Assembly (NCBI GenBank): GCA_034620365.1
Contig: JAQGEQ010000011.1
Location: 806,001-870,000 of the forward strand
Source of the DNA: Pegea sp. RAD2-039
Taxonomy: Eukaryota; Chordata; Thaliacea; Salpida; Salpidae
Reading direction: 5' to 3'
DNA length: 64,000 bases
Part shown: positions 1 to 13,684 of the stretch, piece by piece
Numbering within the stretch: position 1 is the first letter of the stretch
How the letters are laid out: each line of letters starts with the position of its first letter
Translations under genes and position numbers: made by a program
Notes under the pieces: model-generated
What the model saw: the letters and a program-made list of their open reading frames with translations, nothing else
Databases searched by the model: none
Told to the model about the DNA's origin: nothing

Positions 1-3000
1 ATTCTATCTCTTAAATTTTGTCCAATTTTTTTTTATTTAAACTTAATCCATCAGTTAATTTGTCATGAGATAGTAAGGTTAGAAACTTGTAAGACTTGTA
101 TTTTTGTCATGGTCGTTATCTCTGTTTGTTTTGCTTGTAGCTTGAAAGCAATTTACATTTAAATTATTAAATTCGATAAAAGCAAAGATAAATGTAAAAT
201 ATCTGAGTAACAAAAATGTACTTACAAAATTTGATAATACCATAAAAAATAAATATAAGCTGAAATGAAATGTCAGCTCAAACGTATTGCTGTTCAAATA
301 CTTATGATTATCTAAAAAGAATTAACAGATATCAGTTAAATTTTCAAACATAAAAGATCAATTTAACAAAATTGGCTGATAAAGGTTTAATTGCTTTCTA
401 TTACATTCTAAATTTAAAAGAAAAGTTTGCTTCGATTACTTTGAAGTGTCAGATGTTGCTTAAATTTCAAATATTTTATAGATTTATAGCCTACTCATCT
501 AATAAATGCAAATAAAAAGAGATAAGTTTTCATTCTACAAATACAAATGCTTATTTAATATCAAAAAAAAACTTGTAATGGGATTTTCTGCAATTTTCTT
601 CTCTAAACATCTGAAGTAAAACTTATAAATATTGAAGTTACACAGGTTTTATGATAAAAATATACTTTTATTTGCTCGGATTTTAAACTTATACTAGAAA
701 ATATTGGTGTAATTTTAGCTTAAAAAAGACGGTTGTAAAAAGTCAAAGTTATTATTATAAAGTTTTGTAACAATAGAACTCAACTTTCATTTATCATCAT
801 GAGATCGAAAAATATTTTTATGGGCATCATGCAAGCTATCTAGGAAGTGGGTCAAATTTTCAGATACATCTCCATAAACAATTTTGTTCGGTATACTGAT
901 TTTATGATGAAAGTAATTGTAAAAAATAAGGAATCTATTTTTTATAAACTGGTTACCTGAATAATTATTTCTCAAGCTTTTAGGTAGATAAAGTATGTGT
1001 GGAATGAAAATCTTTGAGAAAATCTTAACAACTGCACCAAAGTATGAAGAAGTTAATTGAACTGAGGTAAATAGCTTATTGCAGTTTTACAAAGTTATAA
1101 GTAAAAGATGAAAAATCAAAAAAATATGACTAGAAATTATTTTCTAAGATTAGCCACCTGCAAAAATGTCTTTATTCACAAGAGAAGCAGCCTTGCGAAA
1201 AAGAAATAAAAAAACTTATCAATTATTTTCTTATCAAAACCAGATTATGTTTGGTTTTACATTACAAGAATAATTCGGAATTTCTGCTGAACTCTATAAA
1301 ATCTTTATCGAGTCTTTTAAAAAAAATAAAAAAAATTCAAATCAAAATAAGGAAATGAATTATTTATTTGATACCTGCCTTTTAGTTTATTTTTTATGAT
1401 TATAACTTTCCTATCTTATTTTTTTTAATATTAAATATTAATCATCAATTAAATAGAAACAGTTTTCAATTTTGAACCTCATAGTAAGTTATAAAAACTA
1501 TCATCATAATAAGTTTGATGTATTTTTTAGAATCAAATCTGTAAGTTCTCAACCACCAAGCACAAGACTTATTTTATAGTTAATGAAAAGTTTTTACAAG
1601 TCGAGGCCCCACATAAACTTAATTAGTTGTTTTCTCAATTTGTTTAACGCTTTGATCGATCTAGTATCAATAGTATATAGTAGTCAATTCTAAAACTTCT
1701 ATAATACGTTCGATTTTATGATTTGGCTTTCTTTCAAGTGTTCATGAAATTATTAATCACTTAATTTCATAAATCAAAATTTTTTATTCTAATTAATGTC
1801 AAACATTTTTTTCAATTTTCTTTTTCTTAGTTTCTGTATTTCAATCAATAAAACTTCAATTAAATATAATTAAGTTGAGAGATTTGACTGATCAAGTATG
1901 ATGTAAACACAATGTTAAAAATTTAGACTACAGTTGATAACTTCAAAGTTAGTAAAATTTAGTAAACTTGACTATACTTCATCTCTTAGATAACATTTAC
2001 CTGGTAAATAAATTATATAAATTTTTGATAGTTAGTACTTTTCATAAAGTCTTATTATTTTTTGGACAAATAAAAATTAGCAAAAAATATTATTTCTTAG
2101 ATTTATTTTAAGGATTAAGCTAATAATTGTATCGAAAAAACAAAGTTTAAACCAGAAACAGATAATATCTTCAATTAATCGGTTTTGAGTCATCAACAAT
2201 TTTTTGATTAAAACATACAGACTTTGTTTTTTTGTTTCTGTTTTTTTTTGTTATTACAAAATTCAATCCAATGAGGAAAAATTAAAAAATCAGAAAAAAA
2301 ATATTTTCTATAAATTTTTTCTGTTTCTTTTCTTCTTGTTTTTCATCAGTACAACTGTTTAATATAAACTGTTAACAGTAACAATTCTCGCTTATATTAG
2401 ACTTGTGCTTGTTGATACAATTTTTTAATTGAAAAAATAAATTTATTGATAAATGAACACTTTGGCCTGTAAAAACTTTCTGACCACCGAGACTAAACTA
2501 AGAACAACTTATTTTATAAACAAGCTCACACTTTGCTACTTGTCTTTAAATGCAACAATACTTTTATTGGAGCAATTACTTTAGGCGATATAACTGTTAT
2601 CTAAGAATACAAATATTGCAACAAAAAATCTTTATAAAGTTTTTTAACTGGACTAAAATATTCAGCTAAAACAAGAGTTGACCTCTGAAAAAAATCTTCA
2701 GCTAAAAATCTGTGAAAAAAAAATCATTTGATCTGCATGAAAACTGATTGATCAAAATTAAACGAATAAAAAGTTTGAAAAAGTATAAGACTTCAGCAGA
2801 TCTTATAAATTAGCCAACGAAATTAAGCCAGCAAATAAATGAAACTATTCAAATCACGTTTAACTTTTAATTAACAGTTGTTGAAACTTTCAAATAACTC
2901 TGATTTCGATTTCACATATAAACAAACAAAAAAGATTACATAAGTATTTATAGTTTAAGGTTTGAGTAATCAACAAATTAAAACAGATAGTAACTCTTAT

Positions 3001-6000
3001 CTAAGCGATTAAAGTATTGTTGTAAAGCTAACCACTGAAAGCTTAACCCAATTAAAACTGTATTGATTTATAATAAAAATAAAACCCTGGTAGATTTAAA
3101 GTTTAATTAAATCAAATGAATGAGTTTTAACACCTTTAGATAATTTTTTATGGTATGTTATATTGATATTATTATATTGAGCTAAAGGTTCGTTGGCTAA
3201 CTCAATCTACTTTGATATTTTCGGGTGTTTTTTTTGCGAAAACATTAAACGATTCAAATGAAAATTTCACAATTTTATTTCACTTCATGAAAAATATTCA
3301 AGAACTTAGTAGAAGCTATGTTTCAAACTTTCCTTTTTAACAAGTTAGTTAAACAAAATCTGATTTATATAGTAAACAAATAAAAACTTTCAATTGTTTT
3401 GTTAATATCATTTGTAATAGCAAAAACTCGGTTCAGCTGGCCAGCTACCTATTAAACAGAAGTATTCAGCACCTGCCTTATTTAGTTGCTGCATTTTAAA
3501 TAAGAATGTAAAATTTTTCAAATAAAGAACATTTAGCAGCCCGCACACAGGTTTTAGACAAAAATGTCAAAACTGCTTCAATTTATTACAATTTTAATAC
3601 AATTTTGAATTTTAAATTACTGATGCAAAGTGAAATAGGATATTTCATCTGAAATATAAGATAGAATATTTATTAAACGAAAGAAATTCAGCTGTTTCTA
3701 AAATTGAGCAACAAAATTGAAATTAGTGCAATAAGTCAAAACAGTAGCGTTAATTTAAGGAATTTAATAATTGAAGTTCGTAGTTGTACAATTTGGCTAT
3801 TAATCCAAACATCCTTTCATACGACTTTCATACAACTAGTAGTTAAAACATAGATTTCACATTGAATAGTTTGCTTGAATCATCATTTAATATTTTGTTA
3901 CAATTCAAGTATTTCTTTTAAAAATTATCATTATACTGCACAATTGAGAAATATTTAAAGCTTGCTGGTATTGTCAGTCAGTATTAATCAAGCAGAAACG
4001 TAGAATGTAAAAAGAATAAAGTAATTACACTCTATAAGAATTACGTGCTATACCTTCAAATAGCTTTTATCTTTTTCTGCTTCAATAACCAAGCTTTCAG
4101 CTCTCATAGAAATTTAGAATAAGTTGTGATTGGAAATAGTTTGATGCTTTTCAGTTACCAATAAAACAGATAATAAAAATAGAATTATAAAAGTGATACT
4201 TTGTGCAATGTACAAATGTGGTAAAAATGTGCAAAAAAAAGTTTCAAATTTAGCTTTGATTTTCCATAAACAACAACGGCGAAAAAATCATGCTGTGGTT
4301 ATGGATAATGTACTTAGTAATTTATAGTTTTATTGGTGAAATAAAAACCCATAGTGTTGGCTTGTTGATGGCTTTACAGCTTTCTAGCAAAATAGTAAAC
4401 AAATTAATCTGGTCAAAACTGTCAGTTTGAAAATTTATAATCTATAATATCATTATTTCTTGAACCTAAATAGAATTTTCTTCATTGCCTTAGCAGTAGT
4501 ATTCGTGTTTTCAATGTCAGTATAGATTAAAAACAGCACCAACAAACTAATCTTTATTCTTAAATTTAATCTGATTTAAACTATTGAGTTAAAAAGTTAA
4601 TTGATTATATAATTTACAATGTAGACCAAGTGATTTTTCAATAAGAAAATTGATTTTCTTTGAAGAGTTTAAGTTATAGCTAAGAATAAAAAAGTTTAAG
4701 TACCCAAGCAAAAAATCAATTTTATTCTTATTTTACTCAACCTTCTTCAATTTTATTTTCTTAGATCCGGTAGCTAACCATCGACTATTCTCCGTTCTAC
4801 TTTTGTTTATTCCAATCTTACTAGCTTCATTTCAATCAGAACACATTTTTTACAAATTTATTTTTTATCGAGTGCAATGGCAACCTTCTTTTGTTATTTT
4901 TACTTTTTTAATTGATTATAGAACTCTCTTCGTCTAATGGTATTCTGAGAAACGAAATAAGAAACTAATAAAAAAAAGTCTGAACTTTCTTTTAGTGATT
5001 TTTAATCATTTAGTTTTAAATGCTTTAATGATGAATTATTTTAGAAAAATAAAATAACCAAAAAAGTTCCTGTTTTGAGTCTTGAAAAGTATTTATGGAT
5101 TTGCTTATCGGCAAGATGATGACTTGAAAACCTGTACAATATTTTTTAGCTTCTTATTTTTTGTTAAGACGATACATGAAACTTTATAAATACCAAAGAC
5201 TCAAAAACAACTTTTTTTACTTCATGATATTAATTTCGATAAATAAAAGTTTAACAAGCTGTTTAGTATCTTATAAGTTTATAATAAATTATTTATTTGA
5301 ATTACTTTTTCCTTTTTGAGTTAAAGAATATTTACTTGTTTTATATTTATTTTGTTGGTGAAAACTTTAACTAAGTACTGAATTTCAATTCAATATTTCT
5401 TCGTATCGATTTTCTCACTTTTATCGTAAATAACAGTTAATGTAAGCTTGACAAATTAAATTACTACTACCTCAGTTTACTGCTATATGAAGTGCTAATA
5501 AGTACACAGATATAACTTTAAATAACTCTGTAAATAACTTTATCACATTAATTAATTTTATACTGTTTTAAGAAATCAATCAAATCAAGAAATTGCATTT
5601 AGTATTCTAAATGTCTGTAGCAGGTTAAAAGCATAATTTTTTAAACTGTTGAGTAAATTTGAGTTTTAAAAACTTACACTAATTCGAAATGGACAATTTG
5701 TTGTTAAAATTATAAAACAAGTTTAGAGCGTGAAGGAATTTAATTTTACTAAAAAGTTGCAAACAAGAGTTTTGTGTAAAAAATTGATTATTCAACAACA
5801 TGACAAATGATTCAACTCTTTTTTTAAGTTTGTTCTAAAACTTTACCAAATGTAAAAAACATTTTGATGAGTATAAAATTTCATATAAAATCAAAATTCA
5901 AATAATCTTTACACTTAGTTGAAACTATTTAAATACTGAAAGCCTAATCGACTAAAGCTTAAGCTTTCTTTAGTTTTCAAATATATAATTAAAGCTTATA

Positions 6001-6500
6001 CTGGTGCAGAAAAGTTCTATTTTTCACTAAATATATTGATTATCAATTGTATTATTTATAATTCAATTACGAAAGGTTTTGTTAAAGATAATTTATAATT
6101 TATAAATATATTTATAGTTGATGAACTTTACATTAATTAAACACAAGCTTTATTTTTGATTTTAAAAGGGTTCATTAGGTTCCTTTCGTTGAAACCTTTT
6201 ATTTACTTTCCAATTTATTTTCAACTAAACTTTTTAATAGTCTTACAGTAATGTCTTAATTATCATTTAATTATTATTTTGCTTATTAAGTTAAATTTAT
6301 CGAGTTTTAATAAAGAAATAATAAAAGTACAAGTTGTATCAGACCTGTGTTTTACAAATTTATTAATTAATGGCAACAACCTTATAGCAAAATAACTTGT
6401 TTAAAATCAATCATAATATCTTGAACTTAAAATACAGATCTTGCCTTATGTTAAACTCAACTTTTGACAAATAAATGTATTCAAATGCATGAACTCACTA
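1..6500. other. AT-rich gene-poor stretch
   Basis: I see no coding exon, RNA gene or recognisable transposon here. Open frames are short and end randomly, without family motifs or splice-consistent neighbours. The base composition is uniformly AT-rich with frequent A and T runs. Confidence 0.6.
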
Positions 6501-6859
6501 AGCTTTACAATGCTCATCACTTTTAAATGAAACTCAAGCAAGGTAAAGTTTACGACGTTATTGAGGGGTCAAAAAGTTTCGACCGCAAAAGGAAAAGAGA
6601 CTTTTATCGGGATTTACTTATCAGGAAACCGAATAGTGAATGATTAAAAGTCTGAAATGCTTAAACCAATCATCATCCTTGCTAGTACAAAAGGAATGAT
6701 AAGATCACTAAGTACTACACTAACACTCTTTTTTTTGGTTCTAATTTTTCAAAAACAACTCACAAGATAATATTAAAATCAGTCACAATAAAATTGGTGA
6801 AAATAAGATCTGTCATTTATTTGAAAAGGCTGATTTACTTTGTAGTGAAACTACTTCAA

Positions 6860-7450
6860 GCTTTTACTACCATCAGCTTCCAATTGATCCTCTTCAGTAC
6901 ACTCGTCGCTAGTTTTTAGAAGTCAAACTCTTTATCAATTACAGTGAAGTCATTCAATCACAACTGATATAAGTAAATAATATTGATGACTACAAACTTC
7001 AATATTTGCATTCCCACTTGAATAAAACCACAATCATCTCATAGGAATCTATCCACAGAACAACATTTCGTTTAAATATCCACGACTGGCACCTTCATAT
7101 TATCGACTAACTTACTCCCGGAGGATATACTGATTCCATGCAACGTGTGTTCGGATCTTCTGCAGCCACTCAAGATTATTGACAATAGTGATGCTAAAGT
7201 GGTCAAATTGAAACTCAATTCAGTGTCATTTCTAAGCTCTTTCATTCACAATACTCTTGATGATTATCTACTTTAATTCGAAGCAACAATCTGTAGGATC
7301 ATATATGACAGCAACCATCTGATTAACTCCCATGGGTACGATTCCAAGAGTGCCTTTCTACAGTCCAAGTTTCAACTTGTCAATTTTGTCTGCCAGTTTA
7401 GTGATAGTCCTTAGAGGCTGAAAGTTTGTTTTAATTACAGAGATAAAAGT
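6860..7450 (+). pseudogene. Decayed coding-like DNA, possibly retroelement gag
   Basis: This block is richer in G+C than its surroundings and reads on the plus strand as broken peptide segments with several stops and frame changes. One stretch (near 6880-7010) resembles the DPLxYxxF ... KLxYL pattern of retroelement gag proteins (DUF1759/Gag-like), but the match is weak and I cannot name the family. It lies upstream of a LINE 3' fragment in the same orientation, so it may be debris from another insertion. Only its relic nature is reasonably clear. Confidence 0.3.
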
Positions 7451-8375
7451 GGGGATTCTGAACAAAAATCGTTTTTATGTTTTACATTTTGATCTCAGAG
7501 GTTTTCGTAATTTTTTGTCAAAATCTATGACATTTTGAACCTTTTAAGGAATGTCCTCAAAATTTTAGCCGTTAGGATCATCAAATAAATAAAGATTCGT
7601 CAAAATTTTAATATTGTAATTATTAGTTGCTATTAAATATCGAAAACTAGGTTTTGTTTTATTACTAAGTCATTATATCTTTCAAATAATTAAGTTTATC
7701 AAAACTCAAGCAAAGAATTATATAGTTGTGAAAATCAAAAAGAAATTGATTGGGATCTTTAAGCTAATTAAAGAACAGGAAAAACAGTTCTTGATGCCGA
7801 CTTCTATGTTGAACTGCTCTTGTGGAAAGATCGCTCTCAAATTAAACCAATAAATCGAAATTAATCTACAAGCAATGATTTTTTAATCTATTTAACTCAA
7901 ACTAAATTGAATTCATTCATTGAACATTTCTCTTTTGCGTGTTTTATTGATTTACCGATCTAAACAGTAAAACAATTCTTCGAAAAGAGCTTTTCTTATA
8001 AATTTTTTTATTCAAAAAAGTATTTCAAATGATTTTGCGTTTAAAAGACAAATAAAATTAAAGAATAACCTTAAGTAGTCACTTATTAATTTGATTTTTA
8101 TATATTTTAAACGCTTATTATGCTTGAAAAATCACAAAATAATATTTTTTATTAAGTCTTTTTAGTTTCAAAAGAAGATTTTTTTATTTCCTTCATAAAT
8201 TTGATTGAATTTCAATGAACAATTAAAATATTTTAAATACTTCGAAATCTGTTCAAATCCATTTTGCAAATCTTATAAACAAACGTTTTAACAAATTTCA
8301 TCTTTGTTTTTAAATCTAACGCCTTTTAGATGAAAATTCTTTACATTCTATTTCTGAAAATTTCTATTTTAATTC
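7451..8375. other. AT-rich intergenic stretch
   Basis: I see no gene or named repeat here, only AT-rich sequence between the gag-like debris and the LINE fragment. Confidence 0.5.
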
Positions 8376-8810
8376 TTGAAATTCCAATTCTTGGATAAAA
8401 TATCAGTTTTTCAGGCAACATTCACGAGATTGGTATGCAGGAAATTTGATATCAAATATGATAGTTATGAACATCGTCTCAGCTTCTTCAATTTAGATAC
8501 TTTGAATATTCGACGGATTAAATACGATTTAATTCTTATTGTTAAAATAATCCACAATTTAATTGACCTTAAATTCGATGATTTTTTTCCATTAGTCCTT
8601 CCCTCAAGTTATATCAACTCAGACGACACACATTACATCTTAATAAGTCCATAGCACCTGGTGCGTTAATCAAAGCTAATTTTTTTTCTCATATTGCACA
8701 ATTACTACTTGGAACCAGCTGCCATCAGACATTGTCATGTCAGAATCACTCGTGCTGCTCAAGCAGAAGTTGACCCGCTTTAATATTTCATTGTCATTTC
8801 TAAATTGTGA
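8376..8810 (+). mobile_element. 3' fragment of a non-LTR retrotransposon (LINE)
   Basis: The frame at 8376-8654 encodes the region that follows the reverse transcriptase core in jockey/CR1/RTE-type LINEs: an arginine-rich start, a Y-E-x-R-L-x-x-x-N-L-x-T-L motif, then R-R-I-K-Y-D-L-I-L-x-x-K-I-x-H-x-L-x-D. In a shifted frame at about 8692-8800 the last conserved block appears (T-T-W-N-Q-L-P-S-D-I-V followed by L-K-Q-K-L-T-R-F-N). The 5' part of the element is absent and a frameshift separates the two blocks, so this is a dead 5'-truncated copy. I cannot assign the clade from this tail alone. Confidence 0.75.
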
Positions 8811-8941
8811 TTCTTTTTCAATTTTATATATATAACATTTTATGAAATTCTTTACTATTATATTGTATTGGGACTACTGAAATGCCATGTGTGACATCTT
8901 TTCCTTTTATATTTCCACCTTAATTATATTTATTCGGTATC

Positions 8942-9030
8942 ATTTGTTAGAATGTGTGTTAGCAAGAGGTGCTCTCTTCAAGCAATCTCTTTCTCGTTTA
9001 TCGTTATAAATAAAATAAATAATTCAAGCT
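8942..9030 (+). mobile_element. SINE 3'-part copy (truncated)
   Basis: The sequence from AGAATGTGTGTTAG through GGTGCTCTCTTCAAG to the AT-rich tail matches the 3' half of the full-length SINE at 45418-45620 (other strand) and the partial copies near 34212 and 39717. The tRNA-like head is missing. The open frame starting in it is a by-product of the repeat. Confidence 0.7.
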
Positions 9031-9837
9031 TATTCAACATGAGAAACTATTTAAGCTCGTTTACAGTAAAGACACTAACACCAGAAGAATTATTGATTGA
9101 AGCTTGCAAAGCCATCTTTGCAAAACACAAGTGTTGGACGTTTTTATCTTTTATAGATATCCGTACCTGGATATCTAATAAGTTTTTAATATAAAATAAG
9201 TTAACAGATAAAATCATTTGCAAGTAATTATATGTCTAATATATTCAAACAAAAAACAAATGTTCTATCAGTACATGATATTTCATAGCAAAAATAAATG
9301 TTTCAACTTTCTTCCGATTAACTTTTAAATTTTTCGTCAAGGGTTATTAGCTTGAAAATTTATTTTAAAGCTATGCAAGCCATAAGATTATCAACTCAAT
9401 TTTTCATGAACAGTTGTTTAGAATCTGTTTATTGATTTTCTAAGTAAAAACAATTTAAGATTATTTTTACAGCTTTTAACTTATTTATATGTATGAAGTT
9501 ATGCGTAGTTCGAAAAAGCTTTCAAGGGATTTAGGTTTGTATGTTGAAAATAAAACTTCAATAACTGGGTTATTAGTAAAATAGGTTGACGTGATGCTGA
9601 AATGTAAGCCGCGTTGAGACCATAGTCGAACAATCTTCTATTGAAGAGAGTGCTGCTTAGGATCGAAGCTTTTCTGAAAAAAATTAATCACAGATTACAG
9701 AAAACTTTCTAAAAATAAAAAAATAATAAAATAAATAAGTTTTCATTTATTACAAAGATAGATAACAATGTAATTTTTAAATCCAGAATATTAATTTTAG
9801 TTAAGATTGTTTCATTACATGGTCTAATCTCATATAA
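9031..9837. other. Intergenic stretch before the inverted repeat
   Basis: No gene or repeat is recognisable here. It ends where similarity to the right arm of the inverted duplication begins. Confidence 0.5.
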
Positions 9838-10094
9838 ACGCTCGTTTAACTAATTAGCAGTGATTTAATTCGACAATAATTATTAATCACTTGCTTAATA
9901 AAACATTACAGGCCATTATAGAAACATTGTTTGCATGAGACATTGTTTATTTAGCAATATTGATACTTTATTTTATTAGCTTTAAGTAATTAAATTATAA
10001 ACAAATATCTATGCTAGATGATTAATCAAAATAAAAAAATGTGTTAATAAATAAACATCAAAAAAGTTTCAATTTGATGATGTACCCTCATTAA

Positions 10095-12543
10095 TTACTC
10101 TAAACTTAATACCTGAAAAGTATTTAAACATTTTGCTTCGCCAAATAAATACTTACCTTTTTTCTTGTTTTGTATACAATTGGTTGATCAAATATTTTAA
10201 CGTTGCCGCCACCTAATTAATTAACTTCATTTTTAAAATGATAAGTTTGAGTATAATTAACAAAACTTTAAATTAAAAAAAGAGTTTAATAATTTTTCTA
10301 ACTTTGATTAAAAGCAAAAAGTTAAGTTTATCACAATATAATTAGTATATTTTTGATTGATTATTGATACAATAAGCAAAGTTTTAAAAATTTCAGATCA
10401 TTTGAACTTTAAGATTAAAAAATTTTTGACAAAAGTTGTTTGAATGCTGAACAATTTAAACAGATACTAATAAACTGGACCTGGACGGTGACTGCTGTTG
10501 CTAAGTGACCCACACTTAGAGGTTACGTTGCTGAAATCCAATTTTCTATTGATAACTTTTACCTGAAACCCAAAAATACTTAGCTTTAATTAGTTTCTAC
10601 AATCAGCAAGGCATATAACAAATTAGATTTCCGAAAAACTTTCCATCAGATATTGATAACATGTTTACATCGGTCTTGAAAAACAGCCAATGAGAAATTA
10701 TAAACTTCAATTTGAATTATTTAAAACTAAACTTCCAGAAACAATTAGGCAAGTTTTCTTACATCTAAATGTCTGCGTATCTTATATGGTTTACATCATT
10801 TACATCAAACAAGTACTCAGAAAAGTAGATTGAAAGAAAAGCTTTAGTAATTATGAAGTTAAAATCGAAAACACATTTCATCATTGATGCTGAAATTATT
10901 TTCAAATTATATAATTTAGTTTCTAGTAATACAACAGTTGACGAAATCGAGTACTTAGTTTAAATCTTATCAGAACTTAATTTTGTCATCAAGTAAATGG
11001 TTTATACTTGCAAAGTACCTTTCCACCTCCTGGAGAATGATTTGCATTTGTTTTACTTTCTACCTTCGACTGGATGTTGCTATAATCACTTTTTTTGCTC
11101 TTTATTTTTACCTAAATACAAAAGTGAAACGATAAAAGTAGAAAAAAAGGAAAATTAATTTAAGACTATTCTGCTTACTAAGCCAACTCCAGAATTATGC
11201 TTTAAGTGTCTTTAAAATGACACCTAGAAGTCACGTGATCTAGATTAAGCTCCTGATGCAAAATCTTTTTCTAGAGAAAAGCCAAATGAATATCTAATCA
11301 TTTTCATGACAAGCATAAAAATAACAAAAACAATTTAAATTTTATTAATAAATATCAACATTTATTTTTTTAAGCACTTATGATTAGATATGATTTTGTT
11401 GGTTTCTTCATATAATCTAAGAACCTCACATCACGAAGAAAAGACTCAATCAAAATCGATCATCAAATAATGAAATAATTACAAATAAAGTTTTTAAAAT
11501 CAACAAAATTAAAATTACTTTATTTTGAATTATAGATGTATTCTAAAATATTGTGATAATAAGCTCTTATTTAAACTTTATTATACTATAAGGTGTTTGC
11601 ACCATGCAGAAAGTATGAGCAAAAAGACAATAGTTCAATTTCAAATTACTTCTGTGCAAATGACCATATGAGAAATGTAAGCTGCCATAATCAAATAATC
11701 AAGACTCTAATGTCATAATGATTATTGCTTTTCTATGAAAATTGTTTCCAAAACACTTCTGACTAACGTAGAAAAATATGAAATTCTATTCAAGAAATTT
11801 GATATTTAGATAAAAACTTTGAAAAGAAAATATTCTTCATGCCAAATTTATTTTCGTTATCATACGAAAGTAAAAATATTAAGTTTAGCATGAATATTAA
11901 TTCTATTTTTTAATTATTTTTTGAGTCAGCAAAATTATCTTTACAATCAAAGTATTTTAATCACCTTTTATTCAATCAAACTCCTTAAAAACATTAATTA
12001 TGTTTAGTTAAAATAGATTTCTTAAAATAATGGATTGTAAAGTTATAACTATTAAATTTGAGTTGACCTATTTGTATAAAACAATAAAAAATGATCAAAA
12101 TAATTTTTATTTCGTTCAATTTCGAAAATTTAAGTATTTGAAAACATTATCCTATTTTTTAATCGGGATTTCTAACCATTAATTTATTTGATCCTACAAT
12201 AATAAACAGTTACTGGAAACTTTTAAAGCTTTGCAAACATAAACACTATCAATAAAATAAACAAATGTATAATTTTTTAAACTAATCTCAAAAATGGAAG
12301 TACCCTGTATAGTTTTCTAATTAATGAGAAAGCACAAATAAAATATTGATACAATAAAAGATAAGCTCTCAATACACAAATATCAAAAAAAGTAGGCAAT
12401 TACTAAAATCAACTTTAGATTAAAATTTGTTTAATTAATTAAGACCCTATATTGCTATCTACATAGCAAACTATTTTTGTTTTCGTTGTTCTTTTGCTTT
12501 CTTTTTCTGTAGATGTTCGAGATGTAGAAGATGGCGACAGAGT
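10095..12543 (-). pseudogene. Tau/MAP2/MAP4-like repeat gene, left copy, degenerate
   Basis: This is the inverted duplicate of the intact exon set at 31239-33751. Exon remnants on the minus strand are repeat 1 (from 12543), repeat 2 (11179-11270), repeat 3 (11019-11111), repeat 4 (10481-10562), tail (10157-10212) and last exon (10095-10112). Three lesions are visible. Repeat 1 loses the segment carrying its PGGG turn and splice donor, so the frame hits a stop right after D-S-N-I-G-S (near 12440). Repeat 2 lacks one nucleotide (92 nt instead of 93) and stops after K-D-T, and its GGG motif is changed to GVG. Repeats 3 and 4 and the tail remain open with splice sites conserved. A transcript skipping repeats 1 and 2 would still be in phase, so residual function cannot be excluded, but a standard four-repeat product cannot be made. 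Confidence 0.75.
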
Positions 12544-13684
12544 CTGTAATTTTAATATGCATTTAGTTATCTTTTGAAACTTATTATATCGTTTATCAAT
12601 ATTCGAGTAAACTTTTTTTGTACTTAATTTATTTTAACGATTTTTGCAACAGCATTTAATTATAACTATTGGTTTTGCCAAATTAATTTTTCTTTTTTTT
12701 CAATTAAATATTTTACAAAATGCATCAACCACAAAAGAAAATTAATGTTTAAACTAATCATTAGAAGATAGAAAGCTTTTCTGAGAAGCACGATCTATCT
12801 AAACAAACTCATATTTATTGTATATCACTAAATCTTCTTATTTTGAAGTTTATATTTACTGTGCTTGTTCTGATTGTTGATATTACTGAACGCATAAATT
12901 AAAGCTGTTTGATAATTAAGTAAATCACTTTTTTAAAGATTATAAAAATTGGCAAGTTTTGAAGAAGCTAATTTGTTTGGAGAGCTTTTTACCGAAATCA
13001 ATTATTTTAATTTAATAACTTTCAATTTTCAAGTGTACAACTTTACAAATTTGTGTCGAGCTGTTCACAATTGAGTGAAAAATCCATATCTTTTAAAAGA
13101 ATCTTTTTTAACTCCATAGAGAGTATACAAATCATTTGAGCATAATTAATTGTTTACTTAGTTATAAGAATAATTATTTTCTACTGAGTTTTCTTGTCTT
13201 TCAACTAATTTATTTTTGGAAATATAAGATTTGTTATTCTATTTAATATTTAAGAAAAAAATCATAACATTTGCTTTCGCAATCAACTCATTTTATAAAA
13301 CTTTATTATTCAAAAATTATTTTACAGCTAGAGGCCGCTCATGTATTAAACTTTAAACTCAGATGTTTTATTTCATATTTGATTAGATTCAAATAACTTT
13401 AATTTCATATAATTGTGTTGAAATCGCTAAAGTACATGTTATAAACTAAAGATTTATATTTACATTCTTTTATTTTACATATTTTCATCATTAGACAAAT
13501 ATAAGTATAATTAAAAGTAAATTTATAATGTTCGAACGTAGATTTTTTCGATTTGTTTTATTTAACAAAACAGTTTTTCCTTTGACTTAAATCTAAAACA
13601 GTTTAATGAAGTAACCTACAAGCTCATTAAGTAAACTTTTTTTACTCTTTTATTTTAATAAAGTTATTTACTTTTCAATGTGAA

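Noticed and set aside
6860-7450. A defined retrotransposon open frame
   Set aside because: Only weak gag-like resemblance in broken frames; listed as low-confidence debris rather than a named element.
8952-9194. 80-aa open frame on the plus strand
   Set aside because: It begins inside a SINE 3' end and matches the frame at 34212 only through the repeat; there is no protein-level support.
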